DNA of 64,000 nucleotides from Novosphingopyxis baekryungensis DSM 16222. Its GTDB lineage: Bacteria > Pseudomonadota > Alphaproteobacteria > Sphingomonadales > Sphingomonadaceae. Below the pieces are notes generated by a model. That model searched no databases. It was not told the DNA's origin and saw only the letters and a list, made by a program, of their open reading frames with translations. This document shows, piece after piece, positions 44,255 through 53,686 of this stretch (position 1 is the first letter of the stretch; every line of letters begins with the position of its first letter). The position numbers and the translations under genes are program-made. The stretch is taken from the NCBI RefSeq assembly GCF_000420305.1, contig NZ_ATUR01000005.1:191001-255000 (forward strand), read 5' to 3'.

Positions 44255-46957
44255 ATGGTCGAGATTTTCACGGTCGGCGGCGGCGAGTATATCGTCAACG
44301 TCCTCAACGCCGTAGCCGCCTGGACCGGTGCGGGCGGCTACAAGAGCTTGATCCAGGTCGCGCTGGTGATGGGCATGGTGCTCGCGGTCATCGTGGTCGC
44401 GTTCAACCAGGACTGGCGTGCCTGGCTCAACTGGTTCCTCGGTGCGACGCTCATCTACATGTGCCTGATGGTGCCGCGCATGGACGTCCATGTGACCGAC
44501 CGGGTTAATCCCAGCCTTGCACCGGCAACAGTGGCCAACGTTCCGCTCGGGCTCGCCCTGATGGCGAGCTTCACCAGCCAGGCGGGAGACTATCTGACCC
44601 GCTCTGCCGAGCTGGTATTCGGCCTGCCGGACGACCTCAACTACTCGAAGAACGGCATGATCTATGGCGCGCGGCTGCTTGAGTCGACGCGCAGCTTGCG
44701 CATTTCCGATCCGGAGTTTGCCGCGAACTTCGACGAGCATGTCCGGCAATGCGTGTTCTACGATCTGCTGCTCGGACGCTACTCGATGAAGGAGCTTTCG
44801 GAGAGCGACGATATCTGGGCGACGATCGCACCGGGCAGCGCGGCGCGCGCGCAGAAATTCCTGACCCGGCAGGCCGACGACAGCGTGACGGCCTCGATCA
44901 TCACCTGCCGCGAGGCCTACACCGCGCTGTCGGGGCAATGGGCGAGCCTTATCGACGAGATGACTCTTGTCGCGGGGCGCCAGCTCTATCCGCGCCAGAC
45001 CGAAGCACTTGCGAAGGCCAAGCTCATGGCCGACCTGCCGATTGCCTACCAGTATCTCACCGGCATCTCGCGCAGTGCGAGCGACATCTTCCGCCAAGTG
45101 CTGACGATCAATGCCATGAACCAGGCCATGCACGGCTTTGCCGGGGCGAGCGGCATGGGCAGCATCGACGTGTTCGCGCAGACCCGGGCCGATATTCAGA
45201 CCGAGCGGACCTATTCCTCGATCGCGCACAACGCGATGAAATGGGTCCCCATCCTCAATGTCGTGCTGACGGTGGTGTTCTACGCGCTGTTCCCTGTCCT
45301 GTTTCCGCTGTTCCTGATGCCGCGGACAGGACCCATTGCGCTGCGTGGCTATGTCACCGGCTTCTTCTATCTTGCGGCGTGGGGACCGCTCTTCGTCATC
45401 CTGCACATGATCCTGATGTTCAAGGGCGCGGGCGATGTCGCCGCCGCTGGCGGCAGCACGGGTCTCAGCCTCGCGACCTTTGCCGGCATGAGCGACGTCA
45501 ACAGCGATATCGGCATCTTGGCGGGTTATCTTGTCGCCTCGATCCCGTTCCTTGCCGGCGGGGTGGCGCGCGGTGCGCTGGCGATCTCGGGCCAGGCAAC
45601 GAGCTATCTTAACCCGAGCCAGAACGCGGCCGAGGAAGCCGCGCGCGAAGCGAGCACGGGCAATGTCTCGCTCGGCAATTCGAACATCGACAATTCGACA
45701 GTGTTTTCCCGGCAATTCTCCCAGGGCAATCTTGCCCCCAACATTGCCTATGGCGCCACGCAGACGCGCGGTTTCAGCGACAGCGGCACGCAGACGACCA
45801 GCTTCCCCGATGGAGAGTTCGCTGCTGTCCCGAATTCAAGCTATCCGTTCACGCCGACACTGGGGCAGGACTTCACCGGCCGCCTCGGAACGATGGCGAG
45901 CCAGAGCCGGACGCAGAGCGAGACCTATGCCAACCTCGCCCAGCAATCGACGAGCTCTGCGCTCACCCGGTTCAGCGAGATCCGCAACGCCTACAGCCAG
46001 GGTCAAAGCTCCGACACGGTCAGCGGCGTTGGCACCAACGACAGCATCGGCACGGCATTCAGCGAAGTCGACAATGCCTCAAGGACGCTCCAGCAGCAGT
46101 TCGGCCTGTCGCGGCGCGCGTCCGACGACATTACTGTATCCTGGTTCCTAAATGGAGAAGCTTCCGCAGGCGTAGGAGGCAATTTGGGGCCAGCAACTCT
46201 TGGAGCCAAGGCGACTGGCGGTCGCAATCAGTCGTGGACGGACAGCGATATCGGAATCGCTTCGGAAGACCGTGGCAGGATCATGGGAACGCTGCGTCAG
46301 CTTTCCGACAGTCGCAACTGGTCGAACACGCGTGAAGGCTTCCTGCGCGAGACGAGCTCGAGCTCGGTATCGCAAGTGTCGACCAGCTCGTCGGGTCTCA
46401 GCCGATCGCTGACCGAAGCCGAAAGCTACACGCGAGAGGCGCGTCGGGCCGAAGAGATGGCCAGCCGCCTCGAGAACCAGGCCAGCTGGTACGAGAGCAA
46501 CAGCGCCGCAGGCACGCTGAACCTGAGCCAGGCTTATCGCGAATGGGGCATGGCCGAGATCGAAGCCAATCGCGACTATTACGGGCCGGTGCGCTTCGAC
46601 GACATCGAGTTCCAGATGAGTGCGCGCGGCCAACAACTGCAATCGCGGTTTGTCGAAAGCTATGCTGACCGCTTGCAAGACGACGTCGAAGCCGACCTTT
46701 GGCTGCCAGACTTCGCTCCTGTCAGCCGCCCCGGGATCGGAGGTGCTGGACAGGTGCGCGCAAGAGGAGCTGTGGGCTCTGCGGGTGGTCGCTCAATGCC
46801 CGATGCTCCTGATCGGTCTGACATTACGGATGAGGTCGAGCGGGTTCGCCAGCAGGGTCGTGGAAGGATTGGCACCGTTCGAGGTTACCTGGACCGCCAG
46901 ACGCAGGGCGCCACGGGCGCAAGCGAGGAAGCAGCAGATGATGTGAAGGAGTGGTAA
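44255..46957 (+). CDS. traG: Mating-pair stabilisation protein TraG
   Basis: A 900-residue inner-membrane protein. Membrane segments lie near residues 30-75 and 325-440 (VLTVVFYALFPVLFPLFLM, GYVTGFFYLAAWGPLFVIL), with a family-typical start MVEIFTVGGGEYIVNVLNAV. The long C-terminal part (about 460-900) is periplasmic, Ser/Gln-rich and variable; in F it takes part in mating-pair stabilisation and entry exclusion. Last gene of the plus-strand operon seen here. Confidence 0.93.
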   Translation: MVEIFTVGGGEYIVNVLNAVAAWTGAGGYKSLIQVALVMGMVLAVIVVAFNQDWRAWLNWFLGATLIYMCLMVPRMDVHVTDRVNPSLAPATVANVPLGLALMASFTSQAGDYLTRSAELVFGLPDDLNYSKNGMIYGARLLESTRSLRISDPEFAANFDEHVRQCVFYDLLLGRYSMKELSESDDIWATIAPGSAARAQKFLTRQADDSVTASIITCREAYTALSGQWASLIDEMTLVAGRQLYPRQTEALAKAKLMADLPIAYQYLTGISRSASDIFRQVLTINAMNQAMHGFAGASGMGSIDVFAQTRADIQTERTYSSIAHNAMKWVPILNVVLTVVFYALFPVLFPLFLMPRTGPIALRGYVTGFFYLAAWGPLFVILHMILMFKGAGDVAAAGGSTGLSLATFAGMSDVNSDIGILAGYLVASIPFLAGGVARGALAISGQATSYLNPSQNAAEEAAREASTGNVSLGNSNIDNSTVFSRQFSQGNLAPNIAYGATQTRGFSDSGTQTTSFPDGEFAAVPNSSYPFTPTLGQDFTGRLGTMASQSRTQSETYANLAQQSTSSALTRFSEIRNAYSQGQSSDTVSGVGTNDSIGTAFSEVDNASRTLQQQFGLSRRASDDITVSWFLNGEASAGVGGNLGPATLGAKATGGRNQSWTDSDIGIASEDRGRIMGTLRQLSDSRNWSNTREGFLRETSSSSVSQVSTSSSGLSRSLTEAESYTREARRAEEMASRLENQASWYESNSAAGTLNLSQAYREWGMAEIEANRDYYGPVRFDDIEFQMSARGQQLQSRFVESYADRLQDDVEADLWLPDFAPVSRPGIGGAGQVRARGAVGSAGGRSMPDAPDRSDITDEVERVRQQGRGRIGTVRGYLDRQTQGATGASEEAADDVKEW

Positions 46958-46960
46958 GGT

Positions 46961-47173
46961 TCAGAGGACCAGGTCGTAGACGATGACGAAGATCACGAAT
47001 GCTACGAGCAGCGTGAGCACCGTGATGATCTTCGTCCGTCCCCAGGGGTCGGCCCAAGCCTTCTTCCAAGAGTATGACGTGAGGCGATTTTCGGAGATGG
47101 CACGGTCGATCTCTCGTAGGCCCTTCCAGTCCGTATGGTCGTTTTGACCCTTCTCGTCATCCATTTCCATCAC
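46961..47173 (-). CDS. Small single-pass membrane protein
   Basis: A 70-residue protein with a charged first half (WKGLREIDRAISENRLTSYSWKKAWADPWGRTK) and one C-terminal membrane segment (IITVLTLLVAFVIFVIVYDLVL). Convergent with traG, 3 bases apart. No family recognised. Position suggests a role in the element, such as entry exclusion, but nothing in the sequence shows it. Confidence 0.6.
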   Translation of the reverse strand: MMEMDDEKGQNDHTDWKGLREIDRAISENRLTSYSWKKAWADPWGRTKIITVLTLLVAFVIFVIVYDLVL

Positions 47174-47199
47174 TCCGACCTACATAAAGCAGCAAATTT

Positions 47200-47324
47200 G
47201 ATGCATTAACGGTGATAAGCCAATTTACGCCTCGATATTGACACATTAAATATCGTCATGTAAAGGCGCAAAATCGCTACACAAAGCTCCATATTGAAGA
47301 TAATGTCTCGATAATGACGCATTA
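47200..47324 (+). promoter_or_regulatory. hipBA promoter/operator region
   Basis: CGATATT (47233-47239) and AATATCG (47249-47255) are exact inverses around 9 bases, overlapping a perfect -35 TTGACA (47238-47243). GAYRCATTA occurs three times (47200-47208, 47240-47248, 47316-47324); the last lies in ATAATG-ACG-CATTAT, a palindrome across the hipB start codon. HipB is the expected binder. Confidence 0.6.
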
Positions 47325-47673
47325 TAATTCACCAGATCTGCGCCCTCTCTCGGTGCTGCTATCCGACCTCGGGAAGCAGATCGAAGCGTATCGCATATCA
47401 CGCAATCTCAAGCAGGCCGAGCTTGCGGAAATGGCTGGCATCTCGCGTTCAACGCTCGCCCGCCTGGAAGCTGGCAATGGCGGGACCATCGATAGCCTTG
47501 CCAGGATAATGCGCGCGCTTGAAATTGAAGACCGCCTCTTGGATGTCATGCCGGACGCCAAGCTGAGCCCGCTCGATCCCCGATCCGACACCGGCAAGGC
47601 GCGGCAAAGGGTGCGCAAGTCTTCTGAAGGCGAGGCTGGCGAGGAATGGAGCTGGGGTGACGAGGCCCCATGA
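47314..47673 (+). CDS. hipB: HipB-type XRE antitoxin
   Basis: A 119-residue antitoxin-repressor. The helix-turn-helix is central: LGKQIEAYRISRNLKQAELAEMAGISRSTLARLEAGNGGTIDSLARIMRAL (read in part, residues about 18-68). A charged tail (KARQRVRKSSEGEAGEEW) follows, as in HipB proteins that reach into HipA. It overlaps hipA by 4 bases. No clear ribosome site precedes the ATG, which sits inside a palindrome, so expression may be leaderless or low. Confidence 0.87.
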   Translation: MTHYNSPDLRPLSVLLSDLGKQIEAYRISRNLKQAELAEMAGISRSTLARLEAGNGGTIDSLARIMRALEIEDRLLDVMPDAKLSPLDPRSDTGKARQRVRKSSEGEAGEEWSWGDEAP

Positions 47674-48965
47674 CGCGTGCCGTAGTCAATCTCTGGGGTC
47701 GTCAGATCGGCGCCGTCCTGTGGGATGAGGATCGCGATGTCGGGGTTTTCGAATACACTCCGGAATTCAGTCGCAGCGGTATTGAAGTCGCCCCGCTCAC
47801 AATGCCATTACGAAGCGGCGTCTACGATTTTCCCGCGCTCAACTACGAGACCTTCAAAGGGCTGCCGGGCATGCTGGCCGACAGCCTGCCCGACAAGTTT
47901 GGCAACGCCCTCATCAATCGTTGGCTTGCCGAGCAGGGCCGCACAGCCGACAGCTTCGATCCGGTCGAGCGCCTTTGCTATACCGGTCGCCGAGGCATGG
48001 GAGCGCTCGAATTCGAGCCTGCCACCGGCGAGCGCCGTGAACAGGGCCGAACGGTCGATATCGCTCCGCTTGTCGAGCTCGCCAACAGGGTCATTGCCGC
48101 GCGTGAAGAACTGGCCGGTGTGCTCAAGGGTGAGGATGATCACCGCGCACTCCAGGAGATCCTGCGCGTCGGAACATCTGCTGGTGGTGCCCGGGCCAAG
48201 GCCGTCCTCGCCTGGAACGAGGAAACCGGAGAATTCCATTCAGGGCAGCTGACTGCAGGGCCCGGCTATACGCAATGGCTGGTCAAGTTCGACGGCGTGT
48301 CGGGCAATGCTGACAAGGAACTTGCCGACCCGATGGGCTTCGGTCGGCTTGAATACGCCTGCTATCTGCTGGCCCGGGAGGCTGGCATCGACATGGCTCG
48401 CTCTCGCCTGCACGAAGAAGGTGGACGAGCACATTTCATGACCCAGCGCTTCGACCGCACGCCTGACGGCAAGAAGCTCCACATGCAGTCGCTTTGCGCG
48501 ATGCGCCATTTCGATTTCAATCTGGCCCGCGCATACAGCTATGAGCAGGCGATCGAGACCATCCGCATGCTCGGTCTCGGGCGCGAAGCGATTAAGGAGC
48601 AGGTGCGCCGCGCGCTGCTCAATGTCTTCATTCGCAACCAGGACGACCACACCAAGAACATCGCCTTCCTGATGGATAGCTCGGGTCGCTGGAGCCTCTC
48701 GCCCGCATTCGATGTCGTCTACGCCTACAATCCCAAGGGGGATTGGACCAACGAGCACCAGATGTCGCTGGCTGGCAAAACTGACAATTTCCTACTTGAA
48801 GACTTGGTGACTTTCGGAAAGTTTGCGGACCTAAAGGCGCATGAAACCAACGCGATCATAGGAGATATCCGGTCTGCGATATCCAGGTGGCAAGAGCTCT
48901 CATCGCAGGCGGGCGTACCGTCCGACATGTCCATCAAGGCGCAAAACGGCTTCAGAAAACTGTGA
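47670..48965 (+). CDS. hipA: HipA-type serine/threonine kinase toxin
   Basis: A 431-residue HipA-family kinase. Family marks are LPGMLADSLPDKFGNALI near residue 68, the catalytic loop RNQDDHTKNIAFL near residues 320-332, and the metal-binding SPAFDVVYAYNP. HipA toxins phosphorylate aminoacyl-tRNA synthetases (GltX in E. coli) and slow growth. All key motifs are present, so it is probably active and neutralised by the coupled HipB. On a mobile element it can act as an addiction module or in phage defence. Confidence 0.92.
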   Translation: MTRAVVNLWGRQIGAVLWDEDRDVGVFEYTPEFSRSGIEVAPLTMPLRSGVYDFPALNYETFKGLPGMLADSLPDKFGNALINRWLAEQGRTADSFDPVERLCYTGRRGMGALEFEPATGERREQGRTVDIAPLVELANRVIAAREELAGVLKGEDDHRALQEILRVGTSAGGARAKAVLAWNEETGEFHSGQLTAGPGYTQWLVKFDGVSGNADKELADPMGFGRLEYACYLLAREAGIDMARSRLHEEGGRAHFMTQRFDRTPDGKKLHMQSLCAMRHFDFNLARAYSYEQAIETIRMLGLGREAIKEQVRRALLNVFIRNQDDHTKNIAFLMDSSGRWSLSPAFDVVYAYNPKGDWTNEHQMSLAGKTDNFLLEDLVTFGKFADLKAHETNAIIGDIRSAISRWQELSSQAGVPSDMSIKAQNGFRKL

Positions 48966-49026
48966 GCACGACTGCTTCCGCTGACCGAAACCGAGCGCTC
49001 GAGCATCGAAGGGGTTGGAGAGAGAT

Positions 49027-50156
49027 TTGATAATTGCGAAGAATTTCGATGCGGCATTCGCGCGCTTCCAAGAGCTGGTGACGGCGAAATCCGGCAAACC
49101 ATTCTCGAGTTTGATGACGGCATGGCAGCAGTCTGGGAAAGCTACAAACCACGCTTGCGGGAACATGCCTTATCCAAATTGTCTTCTGATTCCTGGCAAT
49201 CAGCAGACATTGGTACTGGAAGAATTCTCGATCAAACAGTCGAAGCAATTGAGATACAGGATGCTGGCAAAAACCTGACGAACAACCTCGTCTTTTGGCA
49301 GAATCGATATGGACATGCGAACCGCGATCATCGCGCCCTCCTCGAAGCCCAGTCGAATCCGTCGCTTCGAAATGCACTGGAACAAGCCTTGTTCGACCAC
49401 TTCCGTGCGGATCGTGCTGAAGGTGAGTCGTTTGAACAAATCGCCGAGCTAATCGGCAGAAAATACCCTTTGACCGCTTATCTATTTTTTCTGCGGGACT
49501 CAGCAAAGTACATGCCGATCCAGCCAACCGGTTTCGATCGAGCGTTCGACGCTCTCGGGATCGATTTTCAGACTTTGAGACAGTGCAACTGGAGCAATTA
49601 CGAGACCTACAATGCCATTCTGCAGGGTTTACGTCCCAGCATCGCCAAAGCTGCCAACCTTTCAAACGTCCGCTTGGTTGACGCCCATTCCTTTTGCTGG
49701 ATCTATTCGACGCTTTTGAAACAGGAGCTGGAAGGGTCGCTCCTACCGAAACCAGGCGCTTCGGGTACCGGTCACATCATTGGCGGCAGACAGAAGTCGA
49801 TTATCGCTATGAGATATTCCGTTGAGGACACTGCAAAGAACTCAAACGGCCAGAGAGTCGAGCGCGTGGTTAAGAACAAGGACCTGCGTATGACTTCATC
49901 TCAGCTAGAAGAGTACATTGCAGCCTTGCTAGACCTGCAGGACAACAAATGTGCTTTGACCGGAATCCCGTTGCAGTTCCACGGTGACGGGGCAGATCCG
50001 AACCTATTGCCATCTGTCGATCGGATCGACAGCAACGGTCACTACGAAACCGGGAATCTCCAGGTTGTTTGCCGTTTCATAAACTTTTGGAAGAGCGACT
50101 CCGAGAACGATGAATTCAGAAGGCTGCTGATGCTCGTGCGCGGTGAAGAGCATTGA
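49027..50156 (+). pseudogene. HNH endonuclease gene with N-terminal frameshift
   Basis: The C-terminal part is a plausible HNH nuclease: NKCALTGIPLQFHGDG, PSVDRIDSNGHYETGNLQVVCRFINFWK. The frame carrying it has its first ATG at 49122, but the natural beginning appears in another frame: TTG 49027 with GGAG 6 bases upstream gives IIAKNFDAAFARFQELVTAK and continues to about 49140. Joining the two needs one frame change near 49125-49140, after which ESYKPRLREHALSKL follows smoothly. Either a true frameshift or a sequence error; a shortened protein from 49122 (344 residues) is also possible. Convergent with the BREX-linked nuclease, 5 bases between stops. Confidence 0.68.
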
Positions 50157-50161
50157 TCTAG

Positions 50162-53100
50162 CTATTGAGAAAACTCGCGATATCGACAGTATGCATTTGC
50201 TAGTTGCATTTGTCTCGGCGTGCGGCACTCGGCTTCGAAGACTTTCGGAGAGCCAACCAGGATCGTCACGCACTTCGCGCGGGATGTCGCAACGTTCAGG
50301 CGATTGAGACTGTAAAGAAACTCCATCCCTCGTGGAGCGTCCGCATGCGAAGAGCTGGCGAGCGAGTAGATCGAAATCGGCGCTTCCTGCCCCTGAAACT
50401 TGTCGACGGTCCCAACCCGTGCATGCGGCAGGCGCTGCTGAATTTCGAAGACCTGGGCATTGTACGGCGCGATGATCAGGATGTCATCGCTTCCGACGGG
50501 ATGCTCTTCTCCATTGCGGTCAACCCAGGTCGCTCCTTGCTGCAGGATGTCGTCTACCACGGCTGCGATAACATCGGCTTCCTCGGTAGAGCAGTTCTGA
50601 TTGCCTTTGTGCTCGACGGGCAAGAAGCGGAGCCCCGTGCCCTCGGCGATGCCGCTGGCATTGACGCGTTGTCCAGCCGTCTCCTCCTTTGATTCAAGCT
50701 TGCCCTCATAGAAGAGTTCTGAAGTGAATCCGGAGATATCGGGATGCAGCCGCCAGGTAACGTCGAGGAACAGTCCTTCGTCAGATGCTATCGTCTGTTT
50801 CCCCGACAAGAGATGGTCGAGAGCCGAGCACCCAGTGCCGTCCGGATGGCTACCCTGCATGGGTTGGTCGAGTTGCTGAGGATCACCAAGCAAGACCAGA
50901 GTTTTGGCTGCCTGCGAGACCGCGAGCACATTTGCGAGGGACATCTGCGCTGCCTCGTCGACGAACAGAACGTCAAGACATTCAAACGCGTCCTCGGTCG
51001 ACCACAGCCAGGCCGTCCCGCCCGCAACCTGGCAATCGCCATGCAAGGCGGCGAAGACCTCACCATTGCTCTTCTTAGCAAAGCGAAGGCGATCGGTGGC
51101 CTCTTCCTTTGAACCCCCTTTCGGCTTTTGAATGCACACAAGCGGCGTTGAGGTTTCCTCGGCAACCTCAATAACCTTGTCGAGTAGGTTGCGGATCACA
51201 TCGTGGCCATTGGCCACGATCCCTACCTTTTTGCCTTGCTTCGCCAGCTCGCAGATCATGTGCCCGCCAGTATGCGTCTTCCCGGTTCCGGGCGGCCCCT
51301 GGATCGGCAGCACTCCCGACGCGACTAGCGGCGCAATCCGCACGCCGGCGGCCAGTGGCGTTTCGCCATCCAACCTGATTGCCGCATCGCCTCCAACTTG
51401 CGGAGCTACGCGCATGAGCATGTCTCGAGCGGGCCGGTAGGCATCGCCGTCGAACATGCCGTGCTCACAGACATAGCGCGCCAGTCGAACAAGCGATTCC
51501 TGCATGGGTTTCGATGAAACATGCTCGTGGACGAAGATCGCTTCGGGATGCTCGCTCGCCATGGCCGAGGTCTTCTTGATGTCGACAGTCCGGTGGCTGC
51601 GGGAAATGTCCTCTACCGAACCGACCGATTGGCCGCCCTGGACCTTAATTGCCTTGCCCGGGCGAATGTCGGCTTCCTGAGCTGGAAAGCTGTAACGGTC
51701 GATCGGACATTTTGCTGTTCCACCCACTGTCTCGATGTACTGCAGACCCGAGAGGCCCGCGCGCTCATCCAGTAGATCTTCGGCAGTAAGGTCGCATAGG
51801 CGGAAGTATTCCCACCAGCCTGCCTTCTCCTCGCGGCGATGCCATTCGAGCAGGTTCGCCAACAGCCAGCGACCATGCTCCTCGGCCGACCGATCGGCCG
51901 GATCGACCGGCACTCCATCGGTAAGTTGCTCGATCAACGGCGTGATCAGCTCGAGCCATTCGGAGAGGTTTTCGCTTGGTGCGCCATCGGCGATCTCCGG
52001 ACGCGCAATGTCGGCTCCCTGTTCGAGCAATTTCTGCCGCTGCGCTTCCAGCCAATCGCGCAAGTATCGCGTCGCAACGCAGTCATCGCGGTTGTAAGCC
52101 TCGACGGTAGCGCGATCCTCGGCCTCGATCCCTGCGGGATCATTCGCTTCGAGGCACAGCTGAAGCCGCGTCAGAGCTTGGTTCGCGTCGGGCAGCTTGG
52201 CATCGCGTTCGTAGCCGAAGAGCGGCTCGAGCTTCTTGATCGAATAGCTTTCGACGCCAGCGCGAATTGCGTGTCGCACGACGCTGAGAAGGTCGACAAG
52301 AACCTTGCCGCGAAGCAGCCGATCGAGTTCATCTTCGCGCGTGGCATAGCGGCCCATGAGCCGCTTGAGCGCTCCCGGCTCGTATCCCCCGTAGTGATAG
52401 ACATGCAGGTTGGGATAGGTTTCCAGCCGCGCGATAACGAAATCGACGAAGGTTTCGAATGCTGCCTTTTCTGCCTCGCGATCGAGCGCCCAGAGCCCCT
52501 GATAGCGCGTCTCTCCGCCGTCGATGTAATGAAAACCGTGGAGGTATTCGAGACCGTGCTCTCCGACGAAGGGGTCACCCTCGAAATCGAGGTAGATATC
52601 GCCTTCATCGGGCTCGGGCAGGCAAGCCAGTCCAAATCCGGGTACTGGTACAAGGAGCTCGAATTTGAGTTCGCCGGCAAGACGGCTTTCAAGCTGAACG
52701 CGGGCCTGCTCGCGAACGCGGGTGAAGCTCTTGAGCGAGCCGCGTTCTGGCTTCCAGGGCAAGAGCATGGCGAGTTCGGCAAGCTGCGCACCCGTCGTGA
52801 CCCCGTGCTCCTTGAGTTCGGCGATCTGAAGGCTCGAAATCCCTGCCACGAGACAAAGATGGTCGTCTTCGCGCCGTTGCTTGTCGCAGCGGGTGCTCCA
52901 AACGCAGATATCGCAATGCGCGGCCGGTTCCGGATATGACTCCTGCGGATCCCCGCCGAGATAGGTCGCCATTCCTCCCTTTACCTGGCGGTAGTATGCC
53001 CCGAAATCGGAAACGCGATAGCGCTCGGGCACAAAATCGGTCCAGGGTGGAACGACGTGCGCAAACTCCGGCATACGGCCCTGAACCTCGCCGATGAGCT

Positions 53101-53584
53101 CGGAATAGAGGCAAAGCTGGAGGACCGTCCCGCCTTTGGTTTCGCGGGCCAGCTTGGTGTCTACAGCTTCATAAGACCAACCACCGAGATCGCTCGGCGT
53201 ATCGACCTTCCGGAGGATGTCGGCGCGGCCGACCCATGCGCCAGAACGCAGAGCGCCCTGCACGATGACGTCAACGCCTTTGCGCATGGCCTCGTGTGTC
53301 GCCGCAACAGCTTCATCCGTAATTTCAACACCGTCGATACGCACGACGTGCAGCCCGAGGGTGGACAGGTGCTCGACATAGTCCTGCTCGTGTTTGGCCC
53401 CGCGTTCCCATAAAGCTTCGAGCAGCGGATCGTAGTACTTGGGTTTCGAGAGCTCACCCTTGGCAACAGCGTGCTCAAGACCACTCAGGTGCCGACAATT
53501 GAGGTAGCCGACCAAATCGGTCGCGCTGAAACGAAGCTGATCATTCTGGATTTTCACGGCGGGTGCTTCCTCCAATAGCGACAT
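50162..53584 (-). CDS. RecB-like nuclease / SF1 helicase fusion (TM0106 family)
   Basis: A 1140-residue fusion. N-terminal RecB/Cas4-like nuclease: YEAVDTKLARET and LQLCLYSELI, with a cysteine cluster HCDICVWSTRC (about residues 224-234) of the iron-sulphur type. Then a DEDD-like exonuclease part beginning DIYLDFEGDPF (about 330) and including AYNRDDCVATRYL. C-terminal Upf1-like helicase: QGPPGTGKTHTGG (about 760), LFVDEAAQMS (about 880), LGDPQQLDQP, VDKFQGQEAPISIY, NVATSRAK. It lies 102 bases after brxL on the same strand, so it may be a BREX accessory, but that is inference from position. Confidence 0.85.
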   Translation of the reverse strand: MSLLEEAPAVKIQNDQLRFSATDLVGYLNCRHLSGLEHAVAKGELSKPKYYDPLLEALWERGAKHEQDYVEHLSTLGLHVVRIDGVEITDEAVAATHEAMRKGVDVIVQGALRSGAWVGRADILRKVDTPSDLGGWSYEAVDTKLARETKGGTVLQLCLYSELIGEVQGRMPEFAHVVPPWTDFVPERYRVSDFGAYYRQVKGGMATYLGGDPQESYPEPAAHCDICVWSTRCDKQRREDDHLCLVAGISSLQIAELKEHGVTTGAQLAELAMLLPWKPERGSLKSFTRVREQARVQLESRLAGELKFELLVPVPGFGLACLPEPDEGDIYLDFEGDPFVGEHGLEYLHGFHYIDGGETRYQGLWALDREAEKAAFETFVDFVIARLETYPNLHVYHYGGYEPGALKRLMGRYATREDELDRLLRGKVLVDLLSVVRHAIRAGVESYSIKKLEPLFGYERDAKLPDANQALTRLQLCLEANDPAGIEAEDRATVEAYNRDDCVATRYLRDWLEAQRQKLLEQGADIARPEIADGAPSENLSEWLELITPLIEQLTDGVPVDPADRSAEEHGRWLLANLLEWHRREEKAGWWEYFRLCDLTAEDLLDERAGLSGLQYIETVGGTAKCPIDRYSFPAQEADIRPGKAIKVQGGQSVGSVEDISRSHRTVDIKKTSAMASEHPEAIFVHEHVSSKPMQESLVRLARYVCEHGMFDGDAYRPARDMLMRVAPQVGGDAAIRLDGETPLAAGVRIAPLVASGVLPIQGPPGTGKTHTGGHMICELAKQGKKVGIVANGHDVIRNLLDKVIEVAEETSTPLVCIQKPKGGSKEEATDRLRFAKKSNGEVFAALHGDCQVAGGTAWLWSTEDAFECLDVLFVDEAAQMSLANVLAVSQAAKTLVLLGDPQQLDQPMQGSHPDGTGCSALDHLLSGKQTIASDEGLFLDVTWRLHPDISGFTSELFYEGKLESKEETAGQRVNASGIAEGTGLRFLPVEHKGNQNCSTEEADVIAAVVDDILQQGATWVDRNGEEHPVGSDDILIIAPYNAQVFEIQQRLPHARVGTVDKFQGQEAPISIYSLASSSHADAPRGMEFLYSLNRLNVATSRAKCVTILVGSPKVFEAECRTPRQMQLANAYCRYREFSQ

Positions 53585-53686
53585 CAGCCGGGAGATGAGA
53601 TCCTTGAGCTCTTGACATAGTGCCGATGGTCACACCCAAACCAAGGCGGGGCGAATGGCCACTCGGGCATAAGCCAGAGGAATTCG

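Noticed and set aside
44072-45715. Open 547-codon minus-strand frame opposite traG
   Set aside because: Arg/His-rich shadow of traG; no motif or ribosome site.
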